Counted from the first letter of the stretch, positions 44,701 to 53,873 are shown. The stretch: DNA of 64,000 nucleotides from Undibacterium sp. 5I1 (GCF_034314085.1 NZ_JAVIWI010000001.1:2108001-2172000), one strand, 5' to 3'. Translations and numbers: made by a program. The notes: generated from the sequence alone by a model not told the origin.

Positions 44701-46008
44701 TTTTAAATTATTCTTATCAAGATTAAATACTTGGCGATAGTTGGCCTCAGCAGAGGGCAAATCATTTTCTGCAAGCAATGCATCGCCCAATTGCAAAATT
44801 CCGACTGGTTCTTTACCATTCAGCTTCACTGCTTCTCGTAAAAAAGCAATTCCCTTGGCGCTATCACTATTCTCGAATGCATTTCTAGATTCTTCAATTA
44901 AAGCCCAATACGATGCACTCTCATAAGCTTGCTGCCATTGGTTTTTATTTTTCTTGGACGACAAGTCGATAGCTTTTTTAATTAAAGTACGAGCTTCAAT
45001 AGACTCTTCTTGCTGCATCTTCACTAAACCCATTCCTCCTGTTGCAGTCGGATCTTTGGGATGAACCTTGAGAATTTTTTGAAATTCAGCTTCTGCAGTT
45101 TTGATGTCGCCATCTTCTAATGCCTTGAAACCAGCAGTCTGGATTTTTAGCAGAGGATCCTCAACGGCGATCTTTGGTTTAACAGCCGTCCGTCTCTCTG
45201 CAACAACTACGTTTACCGGAGGTTTATTTAAATTAGTCAGACGATCTTGTATCGCCTTATCGTTTGGATGTTTTGCTAAGTAGCCTTGAAAGTATTTAGC
45301 ATTGCCATCCCGAGTATTCATCCAAGTCAAAGCCTGACGCCATGAGTCGCTAGCTTGTTTTGCAACATCTGCTTTACTGCTAAGCGCCTCTAACATCGAC
45401 AGGCCATCACGACGCGTTGACTCACGATAGGTCAGCACTTGTGCCAATGCCAAAGCGTACTTATTGTTACCCAGATTTTCCTTATTTAGTTTTTCTATAC
45501 CGCGTTTTGCTTCGTTATACCCCGCTAAAGTACCAGCTAAAGTTTGATAGTATTCAAGCGCTGCATCACCTTTCAGCTTACTAGGATCGCCCATAAGCTT
45601 ATAAGTCTCTACTGCAGCCTCGGGATCCCCTTGCTGCGCAAGACGCCGAGCATCGTCTAATTGACCTTTACCACTCCCAACACCGCGGCGCACTGCCTCT
45701 TCTACAACACGAACTTGCGCGCTACTTCCTTGGAATTGTTTGAGTTTAGCTAGGTAGATTTTAGCAAGTTCTGAGTTACCGCTCTGGGCTTCAATCACAC
45801 CTAGCGCCCCTAACGCCTCAATGCTATTAGGATCAATTTTTAATAATTTGCGCCACGCGTCAGCAGCATTATCATCACGTCCCCTTTGTGACCAATATTG
45901 TGCTTGCTCTATCAGTTTTTGATTTAAAGAGGAATCGGCGAATGCAAGATCACTCTCGACAACCGTCATCAAAAGCGCCAGCACCATCGCTTTTTTCTTA
46001 AAAACCAT
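41713..46008 (-). CDS. bcsC: cellulose synthase outer-membrane export protein BcsC
   Basis: Carries the glucan through the periplasm and outer membrane. The 1431 residues comprise a signal peptide (cleaved near residue 24), about 850 residues of TPR repeats, a Pro/Ser/Thr/Ala-rich linker of about 130 residues (roughly 875-1010), and a C-terminal BCSC_C beta-barrel (about 1015-1431) ending in alternating aromatic strands (YLRYNFEPQ). It is longer than E. coli BcsC (about 1157), partly because of the linker. It follows bcsAB after 254 bases. Confidence 0.95.
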   Translation of the reverse strand: MVFKKKAMVLALLMTVVESDLAFADSSLNQKLIEQAQYWSQRGRDDNAADAWRKLLKIDPNSIEALGALGVIEAQSGNSELAKIYLAKLKQFQGSSAQVRVVEEAVRRGVGSGKGQLDDARRLAQQGDPEAAVETYKLMGDPSKLKGDAALEYYQTLAGTLAGYNEAKRGIEKLNKENLGNNKYALALAQVLTYRESTRRDGLSMLEALSSKADVAKQASDSWRQALTWMNTRDGNAKYFQGYLAKHPNDKAIQDRLTNLNKPPVNVVVAERRTAVKPKIAVEDPLLKIQTAGFKALEDGDIKTAEAEFQKILKVHPKDPTATGGMGLVKMQQEESIEARTLIKKAIDLSSKKNKNQWQQAYESASYWALIEESRNAFENSDSAKGIAFLREAVKLNGKEPVGILQLGDALLAENDLPSAEANYRQVFNLDKNNLKALSGLINVLMLQKRIKDLDALSSYMSPAQLASLSDIKANDYLEKAKLAETAGDLAGAQLAMEDAILIAPDNVWMRLALAQLYLKHDMPGQARSLLDPLTNVDNPQPDALYVSALLSAQQQLWWEGLVTMERIPAKSRKPEMFVLQKRMWIYVQLDRINLLLKQGDIPQAKNTLSLVEVAAGSEPEFVGAIADLYIKNGDPERGLTLIRQAVQKMSQPSSGLLLQYADVLLRTNQDAELEPVIKKIAAVPKLPEAEATSFKNLQRVIALRSAEKARETGELASAYSYIQPYLIADPEDSLLLLALARMFVAAGEMDSAKELYTRVLQTEPDNIEVRQGLVYAAIEVKDFPIAENHLSALMKLQPDNPRFIALAGRVALAQGRNSKALSYFKQALALEQSQQTMVGMGANGLRLVEQAPETDINNFSLNPFAEKKARVADAPVPRPALREVAPNTKLTGAVPASTVSNAIQTTPAVALVNAANTASNTPQTAQSKASTGLPPASNALIPRTLPNTNPSPGITASTTLTNPNRVLAGGGPSSMNNVSTAAVPVSRTQLPSTTATMSAAPVSRSSLTKAPVTEEEASLIGEIDALNALNRSQLSIGFAARARSGEVGLSQLKDLETPIDLQLNSLGQGQFGLKIIPVSLDAGTLNLNDTNVAGQFGKNIQINERAKFAKQSFTSVAQQSGLSNIAELNEKSNGVALSLSYELNGLKVDIGSSPIGFSVRNVVGGLRWSSRVDEINFGVEVARRSVTDSYLSYAGTTDSLYGLTWGGVTKTGVHLDTSYDVDDGGLYASGGYAAVNGKNVASNSTFDLGGGAYWRFLRSRDMVATTGLNMTSFFYKKNLRYFSYGQGGYFSPKNYIALGVPIDLSGRKGNLAYQIGASIGIQHFTEESSLYYPNSKADQSELEAFAAANPTLNIATTYPGQSHSGIQYKLLGGLEYQIAPQFFVGGRFSIDNSGDFTDGSGAIYLRYNFEPQRKPIVFPPVAPKPYYLGN

Positions 46009-46262
46009 TCATTTCCCCTATTAATCACGTTCTAATTGTAGAGAACCACTTAATGTCTACAAGATCCGCATCTATATTTAAAAATTTTAAAAAGTGATTA
46101 TTGTCTTAGCAAGAGCTTATTTTTCGTACAAATGCAAATGTCTATGTATCTTCAACATAAAAACATTTGCATTCAGAATTTCGCGGTGATCCGGCTTAAA
46201 TACGTGAGTAACGGCTGTAGCGACTAATCCACTTACATATCCATAATAGACTTGCAATATCC
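46009..46262. other. bcsAB-bcsC intergenic region with perfect inverted repeat
   Basis: AT-rich. It contains AATGCAAATGT (46131-46141) and ACATTTGCATT (46163-46173), a perfect 11-bp inverted repeat with a 21-base spacer and no T tract. It may tune BcsC relative to BcsAB. No small gene was supported. Confidence 0.55.
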
Positions 46263-49200
46263 TTAATGACCTTCTTTGAGTGCCAATCTAGATGCTGCTT
46301 TTTTACGAAGGAAGCGGAACAAAATTGTCGCAACGATTAATGACGCTAACATCAGAAAAGCAATCAAGATCATTGGATGGTTGGATAAAAACCATTTCAC
46401 CCGAGTCCAGAGAGGTAAACTACCGACATAATAGGTGTCGCCAATCTGTACGCTCTCTATTTTGTCCCCTTTAACAATAACTAAGTCACCTTGATACTTA
46501 CTTCTGAGATCAGGCTTTGCCAAAGCTTTTGTTAAGCCTAACAGATTATCACCGTCGCCCGAGGTAAGTACGACAACACTGCGCCCGCCGGTAACTGGTG
46601 ATTCAAACTGCATCATCGCACCAAACGCGCCCCCGCTACTTGCCAGCATCTCTCCGGCACGGCGTTGGATATTATCAATATCTCTGCCAGTCCAATTTGC
46701 TAGTAAGCGTAGAAAACCTGATGGCAATTGGAGCCTGTTACCTTTTTCATCAATAGACAAAGGCATGTATTTTGACCATTGCTTTAATAACGGAGTGTTG
46801 CCGTTTGTGCCAATCACAATAACATCTTTGCCACTCAATTTATCAGTGTCCGTTCCGGATATGAGCACATTATTGGTCACAGGATAGCCAGTAGATTCTC
46901 CCATACGCCCCATCAAATCAAGGAACACTTCTATCTCTTGTGGGCTAGGTCTCTCTGGCATGACGATAGCAGTTTCTGACAAGTCTGCCATTCTGGTAAA
47001 AGGGAAACCGCCGTTAGCTACGTGGGCTAAATTAGGCATTGCGGTGTAATGAGGCATACCTGAAAAATCAATCGTCGAATCAGGATCAATCGCTGAACTG
47101 ATATTGTCCAGATACACGTCCTTACATGGACCCTGCTTTACATAATCATAAAAAAATTGGAATTGAAGCTGATTTTCAGCGCCGATCTGGAAAGTTGGAA
47201 CCTGCACTTGCTCTTGTGCAACACGATTTCCTTCTTTAAAAAGAAGTAACACTGACTCTTTAATTTTCCCTTTATCAATTTGCGTCCCAGAGAGTGACAA
47301 AGAACGAATAAACTCACCGTTGATGCTGACGTTTAAAGTTGATTTATCCAGTGTCGGGCGAGGAGTAAAACGATACCGTAAATCAATTGGTACTCCATCT
47401 TTTTGCCAAGTAAACAAATCAGGCGCAACTCGCATGTTAATGCGAATCAAGTCTGGATATAAACCGTTAACCTGTAAATCTTTACGTATTGCCATCTCCC
47501 CAAACTTGACTGGGCGATCTGTTGGAAGCCAGTTTGGCGCATCATATGGCTTACGCTGATTTGCTTCTTCGAAGTTTTTAATCAAAGCCTTGTCTCCTGA
47601 CAATGCTAACTGTCCCAAAGCCAGAGTCTCTGCAGCAATTTTCAATTCAGCGGCGTTTCTACCTAACACTAATAAAAGCTTTTTATTCAAATTAGCTGGG
47701 TTCGCAATAATAGCTAAAGTTGGGCCAGAAATTACCGGTAATGTAATTCCCGCAGGTGCCTCAGTTGAAGTAGCAAATACAACCGCATTACCCAAGGGCA
47801 ATGATTGCGTTGAAATAGGAAATTTCGCACCACGATAAGACGCTAAATGACCAAACCAAGAGGCAACAATTCCAGCATTTCGTAATACATCAAGAGATGG
47901 TGCTGTTGAAAAAATGAAGGGGAGCTCTAATAATTTAGCGTCACGACTATCAAAAAAAGGAGCCGGGAGCAAGGCCAAATCATTTTGCAAAGCAATAGAG
48001 GCGACTGTTAATTCAAGGTTAGAAGTGTTTCCAATATTTGCCCACAAGCTCGAATGTGAGGGATCCTCGCAGTCTCTGGTGTAATGGCCAATCAATTTGA
48101 AACTTAATTTATTAAAGTCAGCAAAAACACGCGGATCGATGGCGTTTTCACGAACGACACCACTGGCAGTTTCTTTAGGTAAAGGAACAACGGTGATCAA
48201 CTCATTGTTCACAGCTACTTTGATATGCGATAGGTCTGGCAACAGAGCGGGAGAATATGCCAAACCATATTTAAGCTTCGCTGCGGTAATGATTTCATCA
48301 CTGCGAACCGTGAACGGATAAGAGCGTTCGCCCTCAACGCCACGTAACTCAACATCAGCAGCCGAACCCATTTGTTTTAAACTAATGTTGACGGTTCTCT
48401 GAGGCAAACTTGATTTAGAACTAATTTCAGTCTCGACAACAGTGCTGGCTGACTCACTAATTGTTGCGTCAGATTTAGTATGTTTTGTCTTTGCATCAAC
48501 ATTATCTTGCCCAAGTAAAAACAGACCAAAAAGTAAAGCTATCGCCGTAGTTCCTCGCTTGCGCATGAACTTGCCCTTAATTGTTTTCATCATCGGAGAG
48601 TTTTTCATTTTCTTGTTAAAAGGCATAGTTTTATTCCCTAGGTACTGGATGATACTTGAACCAAATCTCGAAAAACCGACATAGCTATGTATGGAAATTT
48701 CCTTCAGTCCATTCAAAGGATGATCAAAATCACGCTCCTTTGCCCAATTTAGCCAGACGTCTGCACGTCCAACCGTACAACTTACTAAATTAATTTCTTG
48801 TTCCAAAGTGAGCTTCTGAAATTGAACACTCAACAAACCCTGTTTGGAAAAAACTGCATTGGCTGGAAAAATGTGTTCCCCAGTCGTACCGTACAAAGAG
48901 ACGTGAACCTCCTCATTTTTAGCAATGAAAACTTCTTCCGGTATTCGCAAGGACATACCACCAAGGGAGAAATCCTCGGTTTCACATACAAGAGAATGTC
49001 CGCCCGGCAATTGCAATATCGCACTTAACCTTGCCTTAACCCTATGCGTCTTACGCACTTGCTTAGACTCAGTAGCCACTGCCAAAGTGGCACCTAAAAT
49101 AATCAAATTATAAAAAGTCCACAACATGTTCAAAATAACAGTATCTAGCTCATAAGAATTCCACCACAGTGCTCGCCCAATACCAATGATGAATCCAAGT

Positions 49201-50783
49201 ATATTCAGGCCTAACATGACAAGATAAGGCTTAGAAATAACCCAGTCAAAGTGCTCCTCCTCGACCAAACCACCTTTTGCAGTCACATTGAAGGTACCCA
49301 GTTTAGGATTAATCAAAGCAACCAAAGTGGGGCGAAAAATATACCAAGCGAGAGTTGCTTCATACACTTCAGCCCAAAACGAATGACGATGCGCGCCCTG
49401 AATACGGGAGTTAGTCATATTGGCATGCAATAAATGGGGCAAGGAGTATGCAGCGATTGCAAGCGCGGAAGCCTTGATGAGATGAATTTCAAAAAACAAA
49501 TACGCGATCGGCGCCAGCAAAAAAATCATGCGGGGTAAGCCGTAAAAAAAATGTAGCATTGCATTGCTATAACAAAGCCGCTGACCAAACGATAATCCTT
49601 TACCAAGCAAAGGATTGTCTGTGCGGAAAATTTGCGCCATCCCCCTGGCCCATCGGATACGCTGACCTACATGAGCGGACAAACTTTCGGTCGCTAAACC
49701 AGCCGCTTGTGGTAACGCTAAATAAGCCGTGTTGTATCCTAGTCTTTGCATTTTTAATGCGGTATGCGCATCTTCTGTAACCGTCTCAACAGCGATGCCA
49801 CCAACCTCCATTAGACAGGAGCGGCGCAATACAGCACAAGAACCGCAGAAAAAAGTCGCATTCCAAAGGTCATTGCCATCTTGTATCAAGCCGTAAAATA
49901 ATTCACCTTCATTGGGTACGTTGCGGAAGGTATTCAAATTACGTTCAAATGGATCAGGCGATAAAAAATGATGGGGAGTCTGAACCATTGCCAATTTTTC
50001 ATCAGCCAAAAACCAGCCCATCGCATATTGTAAAAACGAGCGCGTGGGCATGTGATCACAATCAAAAATAGCGACGTACTCACCAGTCGTTCTTGCAAGT
50101 GCAGCGTTGATGTTGCCAGCTTTCGCATGCTTATTGTCAGAACGGGTAAAACACTTAACACCAACGGATTCGGCGAAGACTTGAAACTCAGGACGACGTC
50201 CATCGTCAAGGATGTAGATATTAAGTTTATCTTTAGGCCAATCAATACCTAATGCGGCCAGCACGGTAGGCTTTACCACACTCATATCTTCGTTATATGA
50301 AGGGATGAATAAATCAATAACTGGCCATAAATCAGTATCAACTGGCATCAATATTGGCTTACGCTTTAGTGGCCATGCGGTTTGTAGATATCCCAGCAAT
50401 AATACTAGCCAAGCGTACACTTCTGCAGAAACCAAGACTAAAGCGAACGCCAAATCCAATATATTTTCAGCATCGATTGTGGAGTGAACACGCCAATAAA
50501 TATAACGGCTGGTAGCACTCACCGAGAACATAATCATAACCAAGGACACCAAAGTACCTGAGTAGCGGCGTAAATAAGTCGCAGTCCCAAAAACCACTAC
50601 AGAAAACAATATCTGATAAGGAAGTTCAAGCGGAATACTGATACTTGTCCAGTACAACATTGCGGCCACAACTAATGCGACAGCACGGGTAGATTTAAGC
50701 TCCCAGCCCTGCCAATTTACTAATCTGCGCCCCAACTCGTTTAGGCGGCCATATAGATATCGGGAATTGAGAATCGAACGCAT
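46263..50783 (-). CDS. bcsAB: fused cellulose synthase, BcsA-BcsB
   Basis: A 1506-residue fusion of the catalytic and periplasmic subunits of cellulose synthase. The BcsA part (1 to about 730) shows glycosyltransferase family 2 motifs: ILDDGRRPEF (about 193), FDCDHMP (about 241), TEDAHT (about 336) and QRIRW (about 376). Its C-terminal PilZ domain has RVKAR and DFSLGG, both needed for c-di-GMP binding. The BcsB part starts near residue 731 with a former signal-peptide-like segment (TAIALLFGLFLLGQDNVDA) and ends in a membrane anchor (MILIAFLMLASLIVATILF). Its start overlaps the bcsQ stop by one base. A fused form is known from Komagataeibacter AcsAB. Confidence 0.96.
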   Translation of the reverse strand: MRSILNSRYLYGRLNELGRRLVNWQGWELKSTRAVALVVAAMLYWTSISIPLELPYQILFSVVVFGTATYLRRYSGTLVSLVMIMFSVSATSRYIYWRVHSTIDAENILDLAFALVLVSAEVYAWLVLLLGYLQTAWPLKRKPILMPVDTDLWPVIDLFIPSYNEDMSVVKPTVLAALGIDWPKDKLNIYILDDGRRPEFQVFAESVGVKCFTRSDNKHAKAGNINAALARTTGEYVAIFDCDHMPTRSFLQYAMGWFLADEKLAMVQTPHHFLSPDPFERNLNTFRNVPNEGELFYGLIQDGNDLWNATFFCGSCAVLRRSCLMEVGGIAVETVTEDAHTALKMQRLGYNTAYLALPQAAGLATESLSAHVGQRIRWARGMAQIFRTDNPLLGKGLSFGQRLCYSNAMLHFFYGLPRMIFLLAPIAYLFFEIHLIKASALAIAAYSLPHLLHANMTNSRIQGAHRHSFWAEVYEATLAWYIFRPTLVALINPKLGTFNVTAKGGLVEEEHFDWVISKPYLVMLGLNILGFIIGIGRALWWNSYELDTVILNMLWTFYNLIILGATLAVATESKQVRKTHRVKARLSAILQLPGGHSLVCETEDFSLGGMSLRIPEEVFIAKNEEVHVSLYGTTGEHIFPANAVFSKQGLLSVQFQKLTLEQEINLVSCTVGRADVWLNWAKERDFDHPLNGLKEISIHSYVGFSRFGSSIIQYLGNKTMPFNKKMKNSPMMKTIKGKFMRKRGTTAIALLFGLFLLGQDNVDAKTKHTKSDATISESASTVVETEISSKSSLPQRTVNISLKQMGSAADVELRGVEGERSYPFTVRSDEIITAAKLKYGLAYSPALLPDLSHIKVAVNNELITVVPLPKETASGVVRENAIDPRVFADFNKLSFKLIGHYTRDCEDPSHSSLWANIGNTSNLELTVASIALQNDLALLPAPFFDSRDAKLLELPFIFSTAPSLDVLRNAGIVASWFGHLASYRGAKFPISTQSLPLGNAVVFATSTEAPAGITLPVISGPTLAIIANPANLNKKLLLVLGRNAAELKIAAETLALGQLALSGDKALIKNFEEANQRKPYDAPNWLPTDRPVKFGEMAIRKDLQVNGLYPDLIRINMRVAPDLFTWQKDGVPIDLRYRFTPRPTLDKSTLNVSINGEFIRSLSLSGTQIDKGKIKESVLLLFKEGNRVAQEQVQVPTFQIGAENQLQFQFFYDYVKQGPCKDVYLDNISSAIDPDSTIDFSGMPHYTAMPNLAHVANGGFPFTRMADLSETAIVMPERPSPQEIEVFLDLMGRMGESTGYPVTNNVLISGTDTDKLSGKDVIVIGTNGNTPLLKQWSKYMPLSIDEKGNRLQLPSGFLRLLANWTGRDIDNIQRRAGEMLASSGGAFGAMMQFESPVTGGRSVVVLTSGDGDNLLGLTKALAKPDLRSKYQGDLVIVKGDKIESVQIGDTYYVGSLPLWTRVKWFLSNHPMILIAFLMLASLIVATILFRFLRKKAASRLALKEGH

Positions 50784-51550
50784 CAGGTAACCAAATTGAA
50801 ATGTGTTTGCAGCCAATTAGCAATCTGGTGCAAATCATGGGTGGCTGAACAATTCTTGGCGTAATACGCCACCGGGGACTGACAGGCAAGCGCCTCGCTA
50901 ACGGCCTCATCTTTATGAATGCTAATAGGAACTAAATCGTCTCCCAAATTTTTTCTTAACATTTGATAAACATCTCGATGCAACTGCTTGGTCACATCCA
51001 TTTGATTAATGATATAACAAGCACCAAAAAAATCTTCTCTGTCACCGCAATAGTAGTGCAGCAATGACTCAATCGATGGGATGGTAGAGTAGGAGGCAGC
51101 ATCCGGCTTTAGCACAATCAGCGCGATGTTGGCACAATGCAAAACCTGTTGTAAATAGACTGTTGGACCTGGAGGTGTATCGATAAGCACTATGTGATCA
51201 TCGGCCAGATTTAGAGATTTCAATTGCGACGATAACCATGTTGATTTAATTTTGACATGATGTTCAAGGCTACTTCTGTCAGTTTCGCTGACGATACCAT
51301 AAGGCAAAAAATCAACCCCATAAGGGCTAGAGTACATAGCATCTCTCCAAGGCTGCCCCAATACACTTTGTCTAACAACGCCATTGGCGTCATCATATTG
51401 CATACCATAATGCAAACGTAATGCATTTTGAGGATCAAGATCAAGGATAGTGACTTTGCCACCAAAAGCGACAATCTCCGCAGCAAGGTTTGCCGTAACC
51501 GTGGTTTTTCCAACACCACCCTTAGGGGAGACGACGGCAATTACCCTCAT
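50783..51550 (-). CDS. bcsQ: BcsQ, ParA/MinD-like ATPase of the cellulose operon
   Basis: A 255-residue cytoplasmic ATPase with the deviant Walker A SPKGGVGKTTVTANLA and DLDPQNALRLH. BcsQ proteins help place or activate the cellulose synthase at the cell pole. It overlaps both neighbours (ATGA with the BcsR/P-like gene, TGATG with bcsAB), so translation should be coupled. A second homologue lies at 53033-53812. Confidence 0.93.
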   Translation of the reverse strand: MRVIAVVSPKGGVGKTTVTANLAAEIVAFGGKVTILDLDPQNALRLHYGMQYDDANGVVRQSVLGQPWRDAMYSSPYGVDFLPYGIVSETDRSSLEHHVKIKSTWLSSQLKSLNLADDHIVLIDTPPGPTVYLQQVLHCANIALIVLKPDAASYSTIPSIESLLHYYCGDREDFFGACYIINQMDVTKQLHRDVYQMLRKNLGDDLVPISIHKDEAVSEALACQSPVAYYAKNCSATHDLHQIANWLQTHFNLVT

Positions 51551-52131
51551 GGTTTAAATATTTTTTTAAAAAATGAATTGACTGGTGACTCAGGTAATTT
51601 TTCCGGTTCAACTTTTTGCGCCAAGCGGTCAAATAAGGCATGTAATGAAGGCGCAGAACTATTATCCCGTGCGGCAATAGGCGCCGAAGCAGATGCTGCA
51701 ATTGATATTGAGGGAGTCGACTGTGCACTTGAGACATTCATGCCGCTCACACCATTTGAATTGCCCCGAGGAGCCAGTGCTGGTATTTGTGGTTGTGTCT
51801 TTATTTGAGCAGTCGCAAGATTGTCTACAGATGTAACCGGTACTTTTGGAGCAAAACCTGCAAACGAACTACTACCCTCGTGAATCGACTGATTCACTGA
51901 CTGAGGATTATAGGTTGTGTTATTGGCCAACATTGTCGGTGCTTTAACGACAGATTCCGCTCTCGCTATTGCATTCCTCATAGGATGAGCGGTGGCTGTT
52001 TTAGCACGTACATCTCTCAGCAAAGGCCAACGTTGTTTGGCTTGCTCGTTTAACTCATCACTATGAATCTCTTGATAGGAATCTACTTTTCCATCAATTT
52101 TCTTGAAGAGATTTTTAATATCATTTTCCAT
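51547..52131 (-). CDS. BcsR/BcsP-like cellulose biosynthesis protein
   Basis: A 194-residue cytoplasmic protein. The first 40 residues (DIKNLFKKIDGKVDSYQEI, then RWPLLRDV) resemble the BcsR/BcsP family. The middle, about 110 residues, is low-complexity, rich in Ser, Ala, Asn and Pro. The C-terminus (LHALFDRLAQK ... VNSFFKKIFKP) ends in a basic amphipathic helix. This layout fits the BcsP proteins seen between bcsD and bcsQ in other betaproteobacteria; the molecular role is unclear. Confidence 0.72.
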   Translation of the reverse strand: MENDIKNLFKKIDGKVDSYQEIHSDELNEQAKQRWPLLRDVRAKTATAHPMRNAIARAESVVKAPTMLANNTTYNPQSVNQSIHEGSSSFAGFAPKVPVTSVDNLATAQIKTQPQIPALAPRGNSNGVSGMNVSSAQSTPSISIAASASAPIAARDNSSAPSLHALFDRLAQKVEPEKLPESPVNSFFKKIFKP

Positions 52132-52170
52132 AATATAAGCCCCAACTTTGTTCTGCAGACAATGATCTGA

Positions 52171-52668
52171 TCAGCGACGAGTGAAGTAAGCCTGCTCCTC
52201 AACTTGCTTTTTCAATTGAAACACAATCAAAAGACCATCATCCAATACGGCTCCACGTTGTGACAAACGCAAAGATTTATCAATACCCATTGATTCAAAC
52301 CAATAAGAATAAACACCCTCTAACAAAGCAGGAGACCAATCCAAAGCTTGTTCACCAAAAGCTACTTTAAGAGGACTTGCGTTATGCTCGATCAATAGGC
52401 AGTCCGACTCGTCGCGCAATTGCACCCAACCCCAATCGAGGTCGGCCCAAACTTTGTTGATCCCAGATTCGAGAGTGAGCAAAGTTTCACCGCCATCAAC
52501 CTTAAAACTAGCGGCCATTGTCAGCCCCAACTTATACATAAAAGTGCGCAAATCATTTACATCTCCCTGCGCAGAAAATTCAACAGAGAATGCGTTTAAA
52601 AATGCACGCCACTGAACAGAGCATTGCTGCTGTTCGTAATAATTAATATTGCTGACTGGTTTACTCAC
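52171..52668 (-). CDS. bcsD: cellulose synthase subunit D
   Basis: A 165-residue periplasmic-channel or octameric subunit that helps order glucan chains into crystalline fibres (as AcsD in Komagataeibacter). The family string LDWGWVQLRDESDCLLIEHNASPLK and the EGVYSYWFESMG segment are recognisable. The presence of BcsD makes this a type I cellulose operon. Probably first gene of the core transcript, with a 364-base gap upstream. Confidence 0.87.
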   Translation of the reverse strand: MSKPVSNINYYEQQQCSVQWRAFLNAFSVEFSAQGDVNDLRTFMYKLGLTMAASFKVDGGETLLTLESGINKVWADLDWGWVQLRDESDCLLIEHNASPLKVAFGEQALDWSPALLEGVYSYWFESMGIDKSLRLSQRGAVLDDGLLIVFQLKKQVEEQAYFTRR

Positions 52669-53032
52669 ATCGAACCTTTACATACGTAATCGGATCATAA
52701 CTACTGACCAGACTGGGCATTGTTAGTATGTTGAACTGTAGCATTTCAATAAGACTATCGTCCAGTAAATAGAGATAGACAAATGTTAAGTATTTATAAC
52801 TTCCTATCGAAATATTTAACAATTCAATCCGGATTATTTAACATAGGCAGATAGGAACTAAGCAATCATTAGGCCATAATTGCATGTTTCCTCATAAAAA
52901 GTAATCGTTTATCAATAACCACTATTAACAAAGAATAGAGATTACTCTCTTGACCTGGCACTGCACTCTTGAAAATACGATTTTTACAATCAAACCTAAT
53001 TTAATGCTGCAAGTTCATAAAAAATAAAGTAT
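52669..53032. other. gap between the second bcsQ-like gene and bcsD
   Basis: AT-rich, noncoding, probably holding the bcsD promoter. A 7-bp inverted pair AGTAATC/GATTACT near 52899-52946 is the only dyad noted. Confidence 0.4.
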
Positions 53033-53812
53033 TTATCGTCTTGATTGTATCTCATACAACGTCTGCATTAAATCCACGACCAGCTCTTGAACGGCCTGTG
53101 CTGCCGGGCTATCAGGCTCAGATTGAAGGATAGGATACCCATATGCGAGTGCCTCTTCCAGTTGTGTACTTTCTGGGATAACGCAAGGTAGCATTCTGTC
53201 ACCCAGCCGCTCAGAGAAAAGTGCGATTACGTCTTGCGCCAGTTGTTTCTTTGAGCCCTGATTCACCACGTAAGCAGACGGTTTGAATATAGTGGATCTG
53301 GCGTTATGGGAATCAATCAAGGATTCCATCTCTGGAATAGTGGCATACGAGGCAGCATCGGCCAGCAATACGACTAATAGAAAGTCCGCCGCATTTATTG
53401 CTTGAGTTAAGTAGATAGATGGACCAGGAGGTGTATCTAAAAAGACAAACGTATCTTTTGGCAAATTAGCGCGCAATAGCTGGTTGAGTAGCCAATCCTC
53501 ATCTTGCTCCAGAACTTGTTCAAAAGCGATGCGCTGTTGCTCGCCTGCACTACCGTAGGGCACAAAATCGACCCCAAAAGTACTTGAGTAAGCGGCATCC
53601 CACAACCGGGAAGTAGCTCGGTTAGCAATTGTGCTAATTCCGCTAGTGTCTGACTGATCTCCCCCACCCATATGCCATTGCACAGCATTTTGTGGATCGA
53701 GATCAATCACCAGACTCGGGTAGTCGCGTTGTGCGATACCCGCACTCAGGTTGGCGGTGGTCGTCGTTTTACCCACGCCGCCTTTGGCAGAAACAATAGC
53801 GATAACAATCAT
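53033..53812 (-). CDS. second BcsQ-like ATPase
   Basis: A 259-residue ParA/MinD-family ATPase, clearly a homologue of the BcsQ at 50783-51550: same start (IVSAKGGVGKTTTTANLSAG), same DLDPQNAVQWH, VDFVPYG and FLDTPPGPSIYLTQ blocks. It lies upstream of bcsD after a long gap and so may be separately expressed. Whether it duplicates, opposes or pairs with BcsQ is unknown. It ends in a basic tail (YEIQSRR). Confidence 0.88.
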   Translation of the reverse strand: MIVIAIVSAKGGVGKTTTTANLSAGIAQRDYPSLVIDLDPQNAVQWHMGGGDQSDTSGISTIANRATSRLWDAAYSSTFGVDFVPYGSAGEQQRIAFEQVLEQDEDWLLNQLLRANLPKDTFVFLDTPPGPSIYLTQAINAADFLLVVLLADAASYATIPEMESLIDSHNARSTIFKPSAYVVNQGSKKQLAQDVIALFSERLGDRMLPCVIPESTQLEEALAYGYPILQSEPDSPAAQAVQELVVDLMQTLYEIQSRR

Positions 53813-53873
53813 GAGCCGTACCTTTGGGCAAGGCTAAACCAGTTTAGAATTTCATCTATCAACATCGTTAAGA

